Source of the DNA: Eremophila alpestris peregrina
Taxonomy: Eukaryota; Chordata; Aves; Passeriformes; Alaudidae
Direction of reading: 5' to 3'
Length of the DNA stretch: 64,000 nt
NCBI GenBank assembly: GCA_009792885.1
Contig: WMCF01000007.1
Span: 4,380,500 to 4,444,499, forward strand
In this document: positions 12,801 to 27,800 of the stretch, piece after piece
How positions within the stretch are numbered: position 1 is the first letter of the stretch
Layout: each line of letters starts with the position of its first letter
Program-made: the position numbers and the translations under genes
Notes under the pieces: generated by a model
What the model saw: the letters and a program-made list of their open reading frames with translations, nothing else
Database searches by the model: none
What the model was told of the DNA's origin: nothing

Positions 12801-15800
12801 TGCTAGTGCTTTTGCTCCTTTGCTAAACATTTAGACTTGTATCCCAGTTGCCTGTGAGAACTGTTTTGCCCACTGAAGTACCATGAAGTAATATTTGCAC
12901 TTTCTTTTCCCAAGTGTGTTTTCGTTTGATTGCAGGCAAAAGTACTGGAGGATTGAAAGCCAGTTTGTTTATCAAGTAATGTGGGATATACTTGTAGAAT
13001 AAACATATCCATAGAGATTACGGAATGTTGTTGATAAAATTGCTTTCATCAACCACCACTTAGCTAACTTGTACATGGTAGCTGGTATCCAACAACATTT
13101 TTTCCTCTTCTGATTTTATATGTCAAAGGGTTGTTCTTGGGTTTTTTGTGCTATCTTGAGACATTTTTGTGCAAGTTACCATTAAAATATTGATTCTTCT
13201 TTGCTGCACCTGGGCCTAGTTTAGTTTTCCTGCAGCCCGTAACCAGGAACTTGCCCTCAGTGTGCAGTAGGATGCTTTCAAGATATCTCCTTCTCACACC
13301 ACCTCCATGGAACAGGATGTAATCCTGCCAAAGCAAAGGTAATAAGGACTGTTGAAAATCCAGTCTGTATTTAGCTTGCACACTTTCTTCAGCAGCTAGG
13401 TTCAGGAGAAGTTCCAGTGATGAGGGATCCTGAATGTAGTCAGCTGTTGGGTTTAGGGGTTTGAGGTCTGCACAACTCTCTTAAAGGTGGGTTCATTTGG
13501 CTGGAAGGGGTAGACCTGCAATTATTATATGAGATAACCAGAGATGTCAGGTGTACTGGAGTTATCTTTTCATCACTTATTGTTTCGGGCAGAGAAATTG
13601 CCACCTTGACACAGAGTACTGAGCTCAGCCATGACATGGAACAGTCTGCACCAGTCACAACTACCCTTTTCAGGGCTCAGCCGCTGCAGTTTTGTTGCCT
13701 CCTCTCTGGTAGTGCAGTTTTCCAGGTTTGGGAATATTCCTGTCAGTTACTATATGAGGGAGAAGGTACACAGTATTGATGAGTAGATCCATATTTAAGA
13801 ATGCAATGGATTTCTAGATCTGTAAGTAGGCTTACAGTTGCCAGAAAAAAGACCTTTCCCCAGCTGGGTTGTTCTTCCTACTTTGTACTGGCTCATTGGA
13901 CCTTTGCTAACGTGTCACAACTCACCTAACCTGCTAGAACATGACATGTCTGTCTTCATGGCATCTTCTGGAGACACGTGGTGTTTAGGTGGGCTTAGTA
14001 CCTCAGATAGACTGTGCTGGATTGAGTAAGTACCAGTCTGTGTAAAGGGAACATGGGAATGTCTAATAGTGTTTAAGGTGATAGGGTAGAAACCATCACT
14101 GACAAAAAAGAGAGCTATGACACAGCTCCAGCTGTGGCATGCAACTGTCCCCTGTTCTCCTTCCTACAGATCTTAGGTCTCTGGTGCTCATTTCTTGACA
14201 GTTTCCTTTGGGATAGCCTCTCTTCTGAGATGGTGATTCTGGAACAGTTACAAACTGAAATAATATAGGCATATGTTTAAACAGATGAGAGTTCTCTCTT
14301 CAGAATGAAAAGTATGTCATGATTTTGTGTCCTCTTGATATGTGTCCTCCTCAAGTAGCAATCTAGCATATTTGGCTTGTTTTTATAGAGGGACCACTTG
14401 ACAGTATTTGTTCTCTAACTGTGTTGCCTGAATGCAACTGTCTCTAACTGAGCACAATTTACATGTGGGTTGTTCTAGAGCCAGTTGATGCTATTATTTT
14501 GTTTGGCAAGGGGAGATATTGGAAAACTATTGCTTCCACATATTGTTAGTCCTGCTGTAAAATGTCCAATTCTCTTATGTCTAGCAGTGGGGCGTCAGGG
14601 AGCTGTTCCATTCCCAGTGGGATTGTCTAGTGGGATTGTAATTCCATGTATTTTAGGGAAATAAGATCTACTGCTGATAAGGTAATAGTTTCCTTCTGTT
14701 CACTAAGTAGACTGTAAAAATTTGGCAGAACTTCTTGATAGCAGACAGGAACATAACATGTGAGAGTATCTATTTTTAAAAAATTGGCCTATCACCTGTA
14801 TCCCACATATATATCCTATGTATAATTACAAAGCCATCATAACATTGCTGCCCTTGAAGCATGATCTTGCCAAAAGAAAAAACAAAACCTCCACGGCATA
14901 AAGTTGGTCCTGACATTTTGATTTTGAATTATTGTTCTGGCCAGATTTTTTTTTTTCCTTGCTGAGTTTAAGTGCATCAAACTTGGCTGGCAGTGAGCCA
15001 GGAAGAGTGCATTTCATGAATAGCAGTGTGATTAAAGCCAGCACAGCTTCCTCTTCTGTGTTACAGGGCTGTGACCATTTCAGTGACAGGAATGTCCTTG
15101 GGTGGAGCGTGCCATCCTGCCATTTGTGCAGTTCTGCTGGGTGAGACCACAAAATTTCCCCCCAGTGTGGGCAGTCACTCAGATCTTTAAAAATAGGAGG
15201 AAATAAACCGCTTGTTTATTGGCGTTTTTAAATAAATTTATAACTATGCACTTGCAGTAATTTGTTTCACGTTTAATTAATTGGTTTTAAATTAAGCTAT
15301 CTTAATAGAACTGAGTAATTTTGCTTTGCAAGAACTTTGCTTATGTGCTGCTAAATCCAAGTCAAACTAGGAATAAGCAACCTGAGAAATATGCACACTG
15401 CCACCTTCTTCATTCTGTTACTATGGATCATTTTTTTTGCATTATGATTGGATAGAGGAAGTTGATAGATACATTTTTTTTAATCTAAGTTGTGGTCTTC
15501 ATAGAGCCTGATGTACAGCTCATACTTGTTTAAAGATCCATTTGAAGGAGATTCCTTTAGTTCATTCCTAAGTTTATGCAGAAAATCTTAGAGATGCCCT
15601 GCCAAGAGAAGATGGTTTGTTCATTTTCCACTGTTGATGACTGAAGCCCAGTTTGCATTTTCTAGGACAGATGCAGCTCTACAGCTCTGTTTAGTTTTCA
15701 TTCCTGGTACTTACTCCTCACCTGAGGAGCAGAAATAACATCTCCCCATCTGGCTAGCTGGCAATCTGCTGCATTAGTCATATCTGCTGCAGACAGGGTT

Positions 15801-18800
15801 ATAAGGCATCCTGTTGCAGTCACCAGTGGAACATTTACCTGCCTTAAAAAAGAAATGATCTGTTGAGTAATAAGGGGAGGAAAAAGTTTGGATATTCTTT
15901 GTGGTTTAACTCTCACTCCGGTTTAAGCATGAAAGGCTTTGCAACTCATTTTCAAATGTTCAGGAAACTTTTCCCTCAGTTACTTGCATGTAACTATCCC
16001 AATAATATTCTTATGTGTACAAGTTTGACCTTAACAGCAGGTACTTGAAACATTCTTGTCCAAGGAAAAAAATCCTTATCTTTCCTGAGGCTTTACTCTG
16101 AGAAGTATAAATATTTGTTTTTGAAAGAATGCTGCTTTAAAAAAAAATTATCGGCTCTTGGAAGGTATATGGGCTCAAATGAACATACTTTTCAGTGCTA
16201 CATTTCAAAATGTAGTGCTACAGAACCAGAAATATCATCCATAGTTTGTCTTTGGGGTTTTTTTGCTCTATGAAGTAAACCTACTGATGAAAATAGAGGT
16301 AACTGGAAGTATAGATGAACAAACGTATGGTGCTGCTATACAGGCACATGTTTTTAGAAATATGTATACATACATACACACATATGAACAACTTGCTACA
16401 CAAGAGATATGCTTTTTTGGGTTTTTTCATTCATAATATTTAAGAAGAGTACAGAGTAAAATTCTTCAGAGTCTTCTCTGTTTGGTAAAAGTAGAGTAAA
16501 AATTCTAGGATAGTCATTCCATACTGCTTTGCTTTTTCCATGGTGATGTATTTTCACAACAGAGCATTTGTTCCAGAATAAATACATGCAGTTAGAATTG
16601 ACTGAGAGTAATTTGACCAGCCAATGTACCTACACATGCAAATACCCAAATGCTGGTATGCTGAAGTTAGTGTGCAGGTTTTTTTCAGTGCAGGGTCACT
16701 CATTTATGACTATCAGTATATAAAAGATGCTAGTTCATATAATCATAGTATTGTTTTGTACTTGCAGCTTGGAGACACAAAAAGGAAATGTTTGATTGTA
16801 TTTGTCAGCAATACAAAATAATCTGCTGTTGATCAGCTTTGTCCTTCTCTTGCAGTCACAAGGACAGGGCATCTGTAGGCCACATTTTAGAACTCTGCGG
16901 GCTACATTTGGTCTTTGGGCTGCATGTTGAGCAATCCTCACTTAAAACCTACAAAGCAATTACCTACAACATGCTCGAAGATGAGACCTTCCAATCTTGT
17001 AAGATTATTTGGTGTCTGCTGGTTGCACTCTTAAAACACAATCACATCATTACATTCATCTAAAAAACCACCATAACTGCATTTATCGTATTTGATCATT
17101 GACCCATGAGAATTCTGCTTCATGCTCTTCAACCTGCTTCACAAAAAAGGACAACTCTGGAAACCAGCTCTTCTTATCTTGTGTAAATAACTGTGAATGT
17201 GCAGTGTGTTAAAGCACTACAACAATAAGTGGGCACAGATAGGAACATGTGTTGACCATTTAGGAGAGAAAAGGTATTGATTTGCTTCTTTGTGTGCCCA
17301 ATACCTTTGTGTAAAAGAGCAGGTGGCAATAAACAGGGATATATGTGTATGTGTGTCTGTAGCTATAGTTGGTTTTTTTGAGAGAGTGTTCCTGTTGGGG
17401 TTATTGGAAAACCAACTGTGTATAAAGCTGTTCTGGTTTAATCTTTTATACACTTGGGTTTATGTGGGTTATACTCTCTATGCATTCATTGTGCACATCC
17501 AAGAAATGCCTTTCCCAAGTAGAAATGTAACGTGTAAATGGTGGAGGAAGGGTGTATATGTATTGAATTGTTTTTAAATGCATCAGTAGTTCCATAGAGA
17601 TTGTCAGTTTAGGATTCTATGACGTTTGTTTTATGGGATGCTGCTTTTTCTTTGTATGTCTTTTTGTTATTGTGATAGTAACAAGATACTGTGATACTAA
17701 CAAGACAAAATGCTTTTGAAAAACTGGTAGTTAGTCACTATTAGAAATAGTTATTAACCAGACCCTGTCCTTATCAGCTTTTGCTGTTACAAAATCTGTT
17801 TTCTTACATGGACTTAAAAGAGTGCTTTCTCCCAGGAGTGCCCTTCAGCTACAGTTTAGAGGAATCATATTGGTTCAGCTGCAGTTCTTTTTTCTCTCCA
17901 CATCTTCAGCCACTTGTTCCCATTTTTTTCCCCCTGCATTGGTTCCCACAGTTAAGCAATTCAGAGGACTAAAGTGGCAGAAATCTAACCCAGAGAATAA
18001 ACGTGCCTCCTACTTTTGCAATGACTTCTGAAGTGAATACTTTGCACTTAAATATTTTGGTACTGAATGTTACTTTTTATCTCTGTAGATTTATGCAGAT
18101 TTACAGTATGTAACTTAGGAAGAGTGGTGCACATTTGTATTTAGATTTCAGACTTTACATGGCTATATCTAATGAGAATATTTTTGTACTTAGTACAGCT
18201 TTAAAGGAAGAATATTCATTGTATAGCTTCAAAAAGTGCTGAACTTTTTGAAGTCTGGAAATATTGATAAGTTTGCACATTCAACCATATATAATCTTCT
18301 TTGTATATTTGCATTAGAAATATAATCTTAAAATCTTCAGTTAGATTGATCTTATATACCACTCTGTTATGTCTGATCCTCTTGTCTATGTATCCTATGC
18401 AAGTCTGTGTTGTGTGTGGCTGCTGGACTTTAAATGTTACCTGAAGCCCTTTTTAAATTCAAGGCCTGTTCCAGCCTACTCATTTTTATTACCTGAGGAG
18501 TCGGTGAAAAGGAGACACCTCAAAAAAGTGGTTTGGTCCCACACCTATCCTGGACACCTGTGTTTGACAGACAGAAGTGCCCTCTGAGGGCAGCCCTCTC
18601 TGTCTGTTGGCCAGAAAAGACAGTTGTGTGTTGGATCAGATGTCTGGCAGCATAGGGATAGAGTTAGGTGACATGAACTGAAGAGTTAATGATCTATTAG
18701 TTCAGTTACGGGGGGAAAGATAAAATTGTTTTTATAGAGTGAAAGGAGAGAGATAATCACTAAAAACATGAATAACATATGGCTGTAAAAAATAATGAAG

Positions 18801-21800
18801 TGGGGAGGAAGGGAGTTGAAAACCTGTAATAGCTACAATTGCTTTCAGTTTTTGTTCAGAAATGCATTGTTTTTAGATGTCATTGAAAGACTTTGTTGAT
18901 CCTGTTATTTCCAAATACTCTGATGCAAAAAATATTTTCTTTTTGAGTTTCAGGATGGTGCTAATTCAAGGTTGACAACATGGGAATGATCTGCATTTGC
19001 CTATTTTACTCTAATTTCTAATTTTGCAATTGAATTCTGTTTCTTACACACACTGTGGTGGCAGAGGAAGTGAAGCATCTGCCTAGTAACCAAAGGCTAA
19101 CTATGGTTTAGACTACTCTAACTGTGAATTACAGGCAAAGAAGCAATTTTAGTTGTCAATGGGCTTCAGCAGAGGTCTCTTTAAATCATTTCTTTTTCTC
19201 CTGTAAAGAAACAACGCAAATAGAAGATCCCAGGAAACAATGGCGGCAAGAACAAGAGAGAATGTTAAAAGATTATCTGACAATAGCCCAGGATGCTCTG
19301 AGTACCCAGAAGGAACTGTACCAGGTGAAAGAACAGAGACTAGCACTTGCACTGGATGAGTATGTACGGTTGAATGGAGCCTACAAAGAAAAATCAAGCT
19401 CTCATACAAGCTGTAAGTACAGTAGAGAATACAATGTAACTTCTTTGATCTCTGCCTTGCAGGGGATCCTGTTTCTCTTTAGGATAAGTTTTCAAGGTTT
19501 GCTAGGAACATGTTGTACTCTGGCTTTTTTAGAGTTATTCCTACATTATTTATTTATTTCAGATAAAGATATTCTGCTGGAGAGAATTCTCTTCTCTCTG
19601 GTACAACTGAACTCCTTTGAGCCATGATTTAGAGCAGTTGGCTCTGAAATCTATTTTGTCATGCAGTTTGTTGAGACAAAATTATGCCAAATCTACATTC
19701 AAAGTGAATAGGATCTCTTGCCTTCCTGGCTGCCTGCTGAAATGACCCTTCAGTGCTGACAGGTGTCTGCAGTAGACCAAGAAGGGAATGTGCTGCTGAT
19801 TTATAGGAAGAGCAGACAGTAATGTTGTAGCCTGTGTGCTGTGACCCAGGGGTGGAGTAGAGATACAGGTTTTTGTCCTGGGCAAGGAATCAGCATCTAC
19901 AAAAGCATTGTCAGAGGCCTGTTATTGGCCAAACACCTCTCTTAGAAGTAGACAGTGTATGAAAGGAGCATGTACATCTGTGGAAGAACTGAGTGCCAGA
20001 TCTCTGAGACTTCTGAATAAATCTGCTTTCCTGAAATCTCCTTAGAAATACAATGTTCAGGAAGAAAGTGATTGCAATAGTTAGAGGAATGGGAACAGAG
20101 GGCAAGGAGTAGAAGGTCAGGGAGAAGAGGGTTCTACTTAAGGATCCTGGGATAAGTCAATGAGGAGAGATACCATATAGTGGTAGGGGGAAAAAAAAGG
20201 GAAAATGTTTATTATTCTGTAATTATTGCCATGCTGCAATGATGACTATAAAAGGCTAGCTTTTAATGTATTATATGTTTTTGAGCACATTCTAGGGTTT
20301 TGATTATTGTGGATTTATCAAGGAAGGGACTAATGAGTGATTTAAAAGTATTACAATATTTGTCTTTTTAATCTTTTTTTTTAAAAAGTGTTTTCAGGCT
20401 CTTCATCAAGCACCAAGTATGATCCTGACATTCTGAAGGCTGAAATATCCACTACAAGATTAAGGGTGAGAGTCCTTAACTCATGTTCATTTGGATTCTG
20501 TCTGCCAAGTTTATGATTATAGAATAAGCATAGTTTGAACTAGCAGAGGTATCTTGTACTCTGGTATGAAACCTCCTAATATTCTAATTGGATACCATTC
20601 AGAGGCTTAAAATTAATTTTTAAAGCTGTCTCTGATGCTTCCAGATAATGCTTTTTTGGGAAACTTTGACAGATATTCTAATTAGATGTAGGCTTTAAAA
20701 ATATGATAATTATTTCCAGTTGCCTTTGTTTTCTAAAGGAAGAGTAAAAATAGAAAAGTAAGAGGCTAAGGTGAGCTGCCACTAGATGACTGTTTTTACA
20801 CAACCTTTCTTCTGTGAGAATTGCATCATTAGCTGCTTGAACTGCCTGAAGTTTCTGTTGGTTTGAAAAATATCTTTCAATAATGGTGCGACACCCCTCT
20901 GTTACGTCAAAATGGAATAGTTCAGATCAAGGATTAAAGTTTGTGTTTGGATTTTGAAATTGCTAACGAACACCAATCCATGATTTGGTTAATTGTGTTC
21001 AGTGTGATCAGTAACAAACTCCATATAAAGAACTTTAATTCACAGATTGATCCCTAGTGAGTTTATCTTGAATAAGGAAGAAATGGTGTGGAAGACATTT
21101 AAAATATCTATAGGGATTTCATTTATTTCAGCTGTGGCATATAATGCTTTATGGATAGCCTACACTTTCTGTAGTTAGTAATGAAAAAAATGACATCAAA
21201 GCCTGCAGGTTAAAAAGACAGCACAGTTCTTCCATGTGAGCTGGAATACAGACTCCAGGAGAGCAGCAGCAGCACAAGTGACAGCATTTACTCAGCTCTT
21301 CCATTGCCCTCTCCTGGTTTTTGCACAGAGCAGCACTCATAGAAGCCTCAGAGAATAACATCCTCCTTCACCTGGAGTAAGAGTTGTGATGAGGAATCTG
21401 AACAATTTATGTCTGAAAGGAACTGTGCAATAGCTCATTAAACTTTTAAAACCCAGTATAAATCAGGGATGGAATGCACTCTAAAACTCCTGTCTGGATG
21501 TTGCCCTCCTGACTACACCTGTTCATCCTTACTGATCTCAGTTTGTAGTCCCTTGTCCATTAAGGCAAAGGGATGGTGATTAGTGAGGGAACTTACTCGA
21601 ATGCTGGAGGTGGGAAGAAAAATTCTGTAAATTTTATAGGGGGAATCAAAGGCAGTAAGGTCCCTATCAGGAACAAGAAAGAAGAAACAAGGCAGTAGCT
21701 TTCTAAAATGAGTGGAGCAGTAACAGATGTTTCCTTTGGCAAAGCAATCACCAGTATATTTAGGGAATTGACAGTGTTGATGAAGAACAAAACACATGAC

Positions 21801-24800
21801 AAAATTTAAATATAGTCATCTACTTATCAAGAGGGGGAAATTCAGGCATGGTCCTGTGCTCACTCTTTTTCCATTACCATTGACTGCAGATCTACAAATT
21901 GCTCCCCAAGGTGAGAGTCAGATATGTTTATCACAGAAGTTCACTTTTTGGAGGTGCTTTCCTCTTTTCATTGTTTCTTGGAGTCAAGGAGCCTACTATC
22001 CTGCTAGTTCCCAACACCTGATTTATTGGCATTGCATAGTCTTGCATATGTGCCTAAAATAGGTGACCTGAATCTTGTCTGCAGAGTTTAGAAGGGTGCA
22101 GTCCAAGAGTATGTGTATCAGCATAAAGTGTGTGGTCATCCAAAGCCACTGGATATGAAAACTGAGATAAGAAAAAGTGGAACCCTGTGATGCTAGGGCT
22201 GGAAAGTGGTTGTCATGGAAGATGGCAAGAGAGGTATGGCTGTTATCACAGTTTACCCTTATTTGAATGTTTGAAGATGCTTGCTAATAGGCCAGCTTTG
22301 GGCATATTGCAGTATATGCATGCATGGATTTAATGAGAAACAAAGTCATTAGTAAGCTGCTAGCCAGCTACTTAGATTTTGCACTTTGTTAGATCAGTTG
22401 TACTAAACCCGTTTCTCTGTTTCCCAGGCTCTGAGGCTTACTGGTATCATCAGGTTAATGGTGCCTGGAGGGGGGAACAGCATTTGAGGAAGTTCTGAAT
22501 TGGCCTTTGGCCTTTTCCTTGTTAGCTGTGTGTAATATATGCATGTGGAGCCTTCTGGATACGTGACCTGCCTGTTGTGCAATAGGTCATGGAGAAAATA
22601 TGACAGAAGTCAGACACCTGTTAAATGAAATAAGAAAAAGAAGAAATATTTTTCTCACCAGACTAAAATTGAGGGATCACATCCTACAGTAGACTTTGAG
22701 TGGGGCCATTTGGGGTCTTAATTAGCAATCACCTAGATAACTCAAACAGCACAAACATATGTGATCACAGTAAGTTCTATGCACGTGCAGCAAGTGAGTA
22801 AGAAAAACACTTTTATAAAATAACAAGGGGTGGAGGGGCAGGGGAGGGTGCCCATGTTGTTCCATTAGGACTTGAGTGCTGGGAACAGAAAGGGAGCACA
22901 GGAGCCAGCTTGGAGATGTGGTCAGGAGTAGGAAAGAGAGATCTGTCAGGTGACCAACAATGATGTGCAGAAGCAGTAGGAAGAGGGTGAATGTTAGAGT
23001 TGTGAAAAAGCAGGAATTGTATGAAAGTTTTGAAGGAGAAGACAAGGAGCCTAAGAATAGTTTAATGCAGAGATGATGCAGTAAACACTGAGGCTATATT
23101 ATGATGTAGGTCACATCCTTCTTGGATAATGCACCCAACTCACATTTCTTGATAATGAAATGATGATGAAGTACAGCAGAGGACACTCAGAAGATGATCT
23201 TGAGGAAAAATGTAAGAGTTTCTGAGAGATCCAATCCTCTAGGCTGAAATCAAGTGTGCCTTCTGCTACTAATATAAATAAATGTTTCTGATTTTGAAAG
23301 GGAAAGGTTTAGCCATTCTGTATTTTTCAGAAAAAATTCAGACTTGTTTCATATTTTACACATCACTGTAGCTGGAACACAGAGGTGATATCTGTTCATT
23401 TTCCTTGACCTTGATCAGAACACTTGAGAAATTATTCTTGGAGTTTTCATACTAGTCAAGGAGAAAATAGCTGAGGAGCACTGAATGTATACTTAGAGAA
23501 ACTGTCTATTTGTCATGCTAACTATTCAGTTATGGTCAAAATAAAAACAGTTTTCTGTCAAGTAAAGCAACTAGTGATGATAGTATGATAGTTTCCAAAA
23601 GCCCCTCATCCAGAGAACAGATTTTGCTTTGAAGAAAATGGAGATTAAAAGCATTTTATTTCTGTCACAGAAAATACATTAGCCAGAAACTGCAAGCTGG
23701 AATGTCTAAGTATCATTCACAACCCCCTACAAAGACTGTGTAAATCATTAGTTATTTTAGAAATGTAAAGCATTTTAAGTCTCTTGGAAAGCTGCAGCAG
23801 CTGCTGATGCTGAGTGCTTTTAGTTACCTGGCATGCTGGGAATCATAATTTTTTTTATAATTCTTTTAAATTATATTTATTTGAAGAATATCAGCAAGTA
23901 GGAAGTCTAAGGGGATTTGGATACAAAATATCTTGGAGACATACTTTGAAATTAATTTCAGTTAAAGTGGTCTAAGTCCTCGATATTAGTATAATAAATT
24001 TTTCAAGTGTTGAATATCTGAGGAGCTTATAAAAACAAGCAAGAACTTTTATACTAGACTTGTAGCTTTTCCTTTTTTCACCCTAATGATTGGAAAATTA
24101 GAAAGCCTAACAATATCTGGCTGGTATGTAGAGTGCAAACAAGCCAACTGTAGGTGTATAAATACCAAAATCTCAGACTCCACACTTCAGGGAGGCATTT
24201 GTCTCTATGGGTATGCTGATGATTAATTTTTGTTTAAGTACATTCATTTTTAGATGGTTCCTAAAACTTTGTTTCTTACAAATGGGAAATATACCATTAA
24301 AAACTAAACGGGGGCTTTTAAAATTATTCACAAATATTTTGTAGTGCACTCATATCTGCTGACATCTCAAATAGCAATATTAAGGTTAAGAAGCAATTGA
24401 CCATGCAAATTTAGGGAGAGTAGGGAATATTTTTCCAAAGACATTTTTATTAAATAGACACATATGTTTGTGATTCACATGTCTTTAGTGATTGTTGTCT
24501 TTGGATTAAATAAGTATGAATTACATATTTAGGGATCCAGTGCCTGTAAAGCTTTATAAGACTGGGTGGTTCCTAGGGGAAAAAAAAAAGAGTCCATCTT
24601 GTCTTTTACAGTGCAAATAACTGAACAGCTTCCAGGAATTAAAAAGTGAAAATATAATAAAACTAAAAGTAAACAGGCATGTCCCTGTAGGACAGTTGGA
24701 ATGCATGCTTAACAAGTGAGAAGTAAATTACTTGTTAAAGTTCTCTCAGGTTTAATAACACAGTGTGGTATCAATACAAATAAGGAATGTGATTTAATCT

Positions 24801-27800
24801 GCTTGTGTCCCTTTAATACTAAAGCATGTTGCCCATAGACATCAGGAAGAGATAAGATCCTTTTATAATGTGTGTCAGTAGAGCAATTTACTCCTTTTCT
24901 CTCATCTGATGTAGTGCATACTTTAATTGTTCAAAGCCATGTGTTACATCATTTAACAAGAGGAATTTTCTAACTTTGGCTTTGATTTAATACACAAGGT
25001 TAAGAAGCTGAAGAGAGAACTCTCTCAGATGAAGCAAGAGCTGCTGTACAAGGAGCAGGGCTTTGAAACACTGCAACAGTGAGTAAATGAAAATAGTAGA
25101 AACTGACTTAATTCAGTCATCTGATTTCTTTCTTTGGCATGAAATTGAATCTGTGTTATCTGAGAGAATTATTGTGGAGGAAAAGGAGAATCTAATAATT
25201 CTGTAGTTAGGAAATGGGAAATCTGTGGAAATGGCAACCCTTTTGTTCAAGTGTTAACAAAAGAAATTTGTCTCCCCTCTTTTTTTTTTTTTTCATGGGG
25301 TAGCTTGTGTTGCAAAGAGGCAGAAAGCAGGGCAGGGGTCGGGGTCCCAAGGACAAAATTAGCTGCTTTGTGTGTCCGATTAAATTTTTTTTTTTTAATT
25401 TTTAAAAAGGTACTTAGGTCTTTCTTTCCCCTCTCCCTACCTATGAGCTCAAAAGAAAGAGAAAGGTGCTGTTCTTGGAGGTATGAATGGTACACAACTC
25501 TGCAGGGTTGGAAATTAGTCCCAATTTGAGGATTAGAGACCCGCCTTTCTTTGTTCCAGTTGCTGGGATGCCTGGTGTCCAAGGGGCTGATGCTGAACCG
25601 GGTGAGCTTTCTGGGTATTTAATCAGTTAGATTACTAGGGAATAAATTTTTTTCAGTCTAAGAACTCCCTGCTGCTCCTGCCTTACAAAATTAGGCCCTA
25701 AAATAGTAAACATTACTGGAACTGTCACTATAAAGAACTTGCTGCACAGGAAGCCTTGCTAACAAGTGTGTTTTCTTGACTTATGTGATGAGAAATTTAT
25801 TAATGCTAGCTGTTTTCCACGTTGTGGTATGTACCCATACATTAAGAATACATTTCCACAGTAAAATGCTGAGCTGTTTGCACTTAGTACACTAGTTCTA
25901 GTAGCAGAAGCAATCCTCAGCACATTATGAAGATGCCAGTTAAGTCTCTATCCTTATTCATTTTGACTAAAACAGAGATGTAAGATTTGCCTTTTATTTA
26001 AGTATACAAAGTCTAGCAAGGATAGTTGATTGAATGTAACTATGATTCAGATCTCATTTGTAGTAAAATTTAGAAGAAGAAAGACATATTGATTCTAAAG
26101 CTTAAGGTAATAAAAACTCATGCTGCTGTCCAAGGATTAAAGGTTAGCTAATCATGCTGGTTTTATTATATTAATTCAACAATGAAGTATTGTTTTAAAG
26201 CAGCTTGCTCACAAGCCATTTTGATAGGAATCCAAAGCATGTTTCAGAAACTGTCAACAGCATTCCACAGAAACACAATGGACGTTTGTTTTTAAAATTC
26301 AGGCAGCCACTTTCAAACAGTACTAATCCCATTAATTTAAAACAGGATGATGGAATATCTTATATATCAGAGCTCCTTCTTGTCTGTCTTAATTATATAC
26401 AGAATAAAGCAGTTGCAATTTGAATGTGGCATGTCATATTACTAGACAGCATGTGGTGTATCACCCAACCATTCATTCATGATCCCAATTGTTGGTGTAT
26501 CCTCTATCTATTTGACCTTAGTAACCTGGTAAGTTACCAAAATTTGAATGTTGTCAGACTGCAAGCGCTTGCCTATGAAAGAGTTTGAGGAACTTTCAAG
26601 CTGAAATAAATATATCCTTGAATAGGAACGATTGCCAAGTCAGAGATAATTTCCTTACACAAATGCATTTTAGTTTGTAACAAAACTGGAGTGTAGAGAA
26701 AGGAGAACAAACATCTCACAGCTTTTCAGACTGCTTTAGAACTTCGATATTTTTGTGGCCAAAACTTGAAGAAAAATAGATACAGTTACAGGTGTTTTGT
26801 GCAAGTTGCTGTTCTAGCTGGGGATGCTTGTGATCACTTCTGATTTGTTCACTCCTCATTCACAAGGCTGTTAACTTCTAGCAAAGATGATGGATGATGA
26901 TAAAAACAGAAAATCAACTGTGTTTTAAAAGAATGTATTCTCTACTAAATGCTTGATTTTTATCAAGATGGCTGTTGGTTGGTTTTTATTTTTGAACCAC
27001 AGCTGCAATGATTTCCATGATGCTATGAAATACCTCTGTTAAACTGGAGACCAGAGAAATGTGTATACAAACTGTAGTTCTTGAAGGAAATATGGAAATA
27101 CTAAAATGAATCATCTTTTTATCTCTTAGGGTAGCTTTGTTTTATTATTTTCAGGTTGCAGTTTCTAAAATCATTGGTAGTTCAGGAATTTAATGAATTG
27201 TCCAATCTATGACATATGGTATTAATTATCCAGAGATTTTGTGAATAAAGAGAGCCTGGTGACTGGCTGAGCAGAACAGCTGTTCCAGACAGTTAATGCC
27301 CAGGATTAGGGTGAACTAGAGGGAAGCTGAGACAAGAATGGTGCTGGTTATGTTTCTGCTCAGAAAGGCTGATTAGTACCAAGAAGCCTGCCTGTCTGCC
27401 CCTGTCCCAGGGTTGGTTTGGGTGGAAGGATACTACTTGAAATAAATTCTGTTTCTGTAAGGAGCACAAACAGTTATTAGTATGAAAGGTGTACCCAAGA
27501 GCTGCTTTATGCTGCAGAGAGTTATGGTGGGAATGGCAATTTTGACAGTATTGTCAGCAATAACTCTGTGCTCTTTGACATTTTTGCCAAGGATTAAATT
27601 GTATTTGAATGGAGATTTCAATGTCATTTTTCCTTTCCATGTCTGTTTTCTCACCTCCTTCCCTTCTGTTCTCTAACTCTGCTTCTGTCTGAAGTAGAAC
27701 ACAAGAGATATAAGCATGATTTTCTCTATCTGCTAGTAATAGTCTCTCTTTCCACAGGATTGACCAAAAAATGTCTGGAGGCCAGAGTGGGTATGAGCTG

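Larger units (their letters stand above)
6845..19208 (+). other. WWC2: Intron 2 of WWC2 (12.4 kb)
   Basis: This is the largest complete intron here, gtaagt to ...ctgtaaag. It has no protein-like open frame and no repeat I can classify. It contains a 19-bp imperfect tandem duplication just after the donor (6892-6929), two adjacent AT-rich hairpins (9480-9529), an AT-rich patch with many TAAT-type sites (15205-15315) and a 19-bp tandem duplication (17672-17709). The remainder looks like ordinary AT-rich avian intron. Confidence 0.85.
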
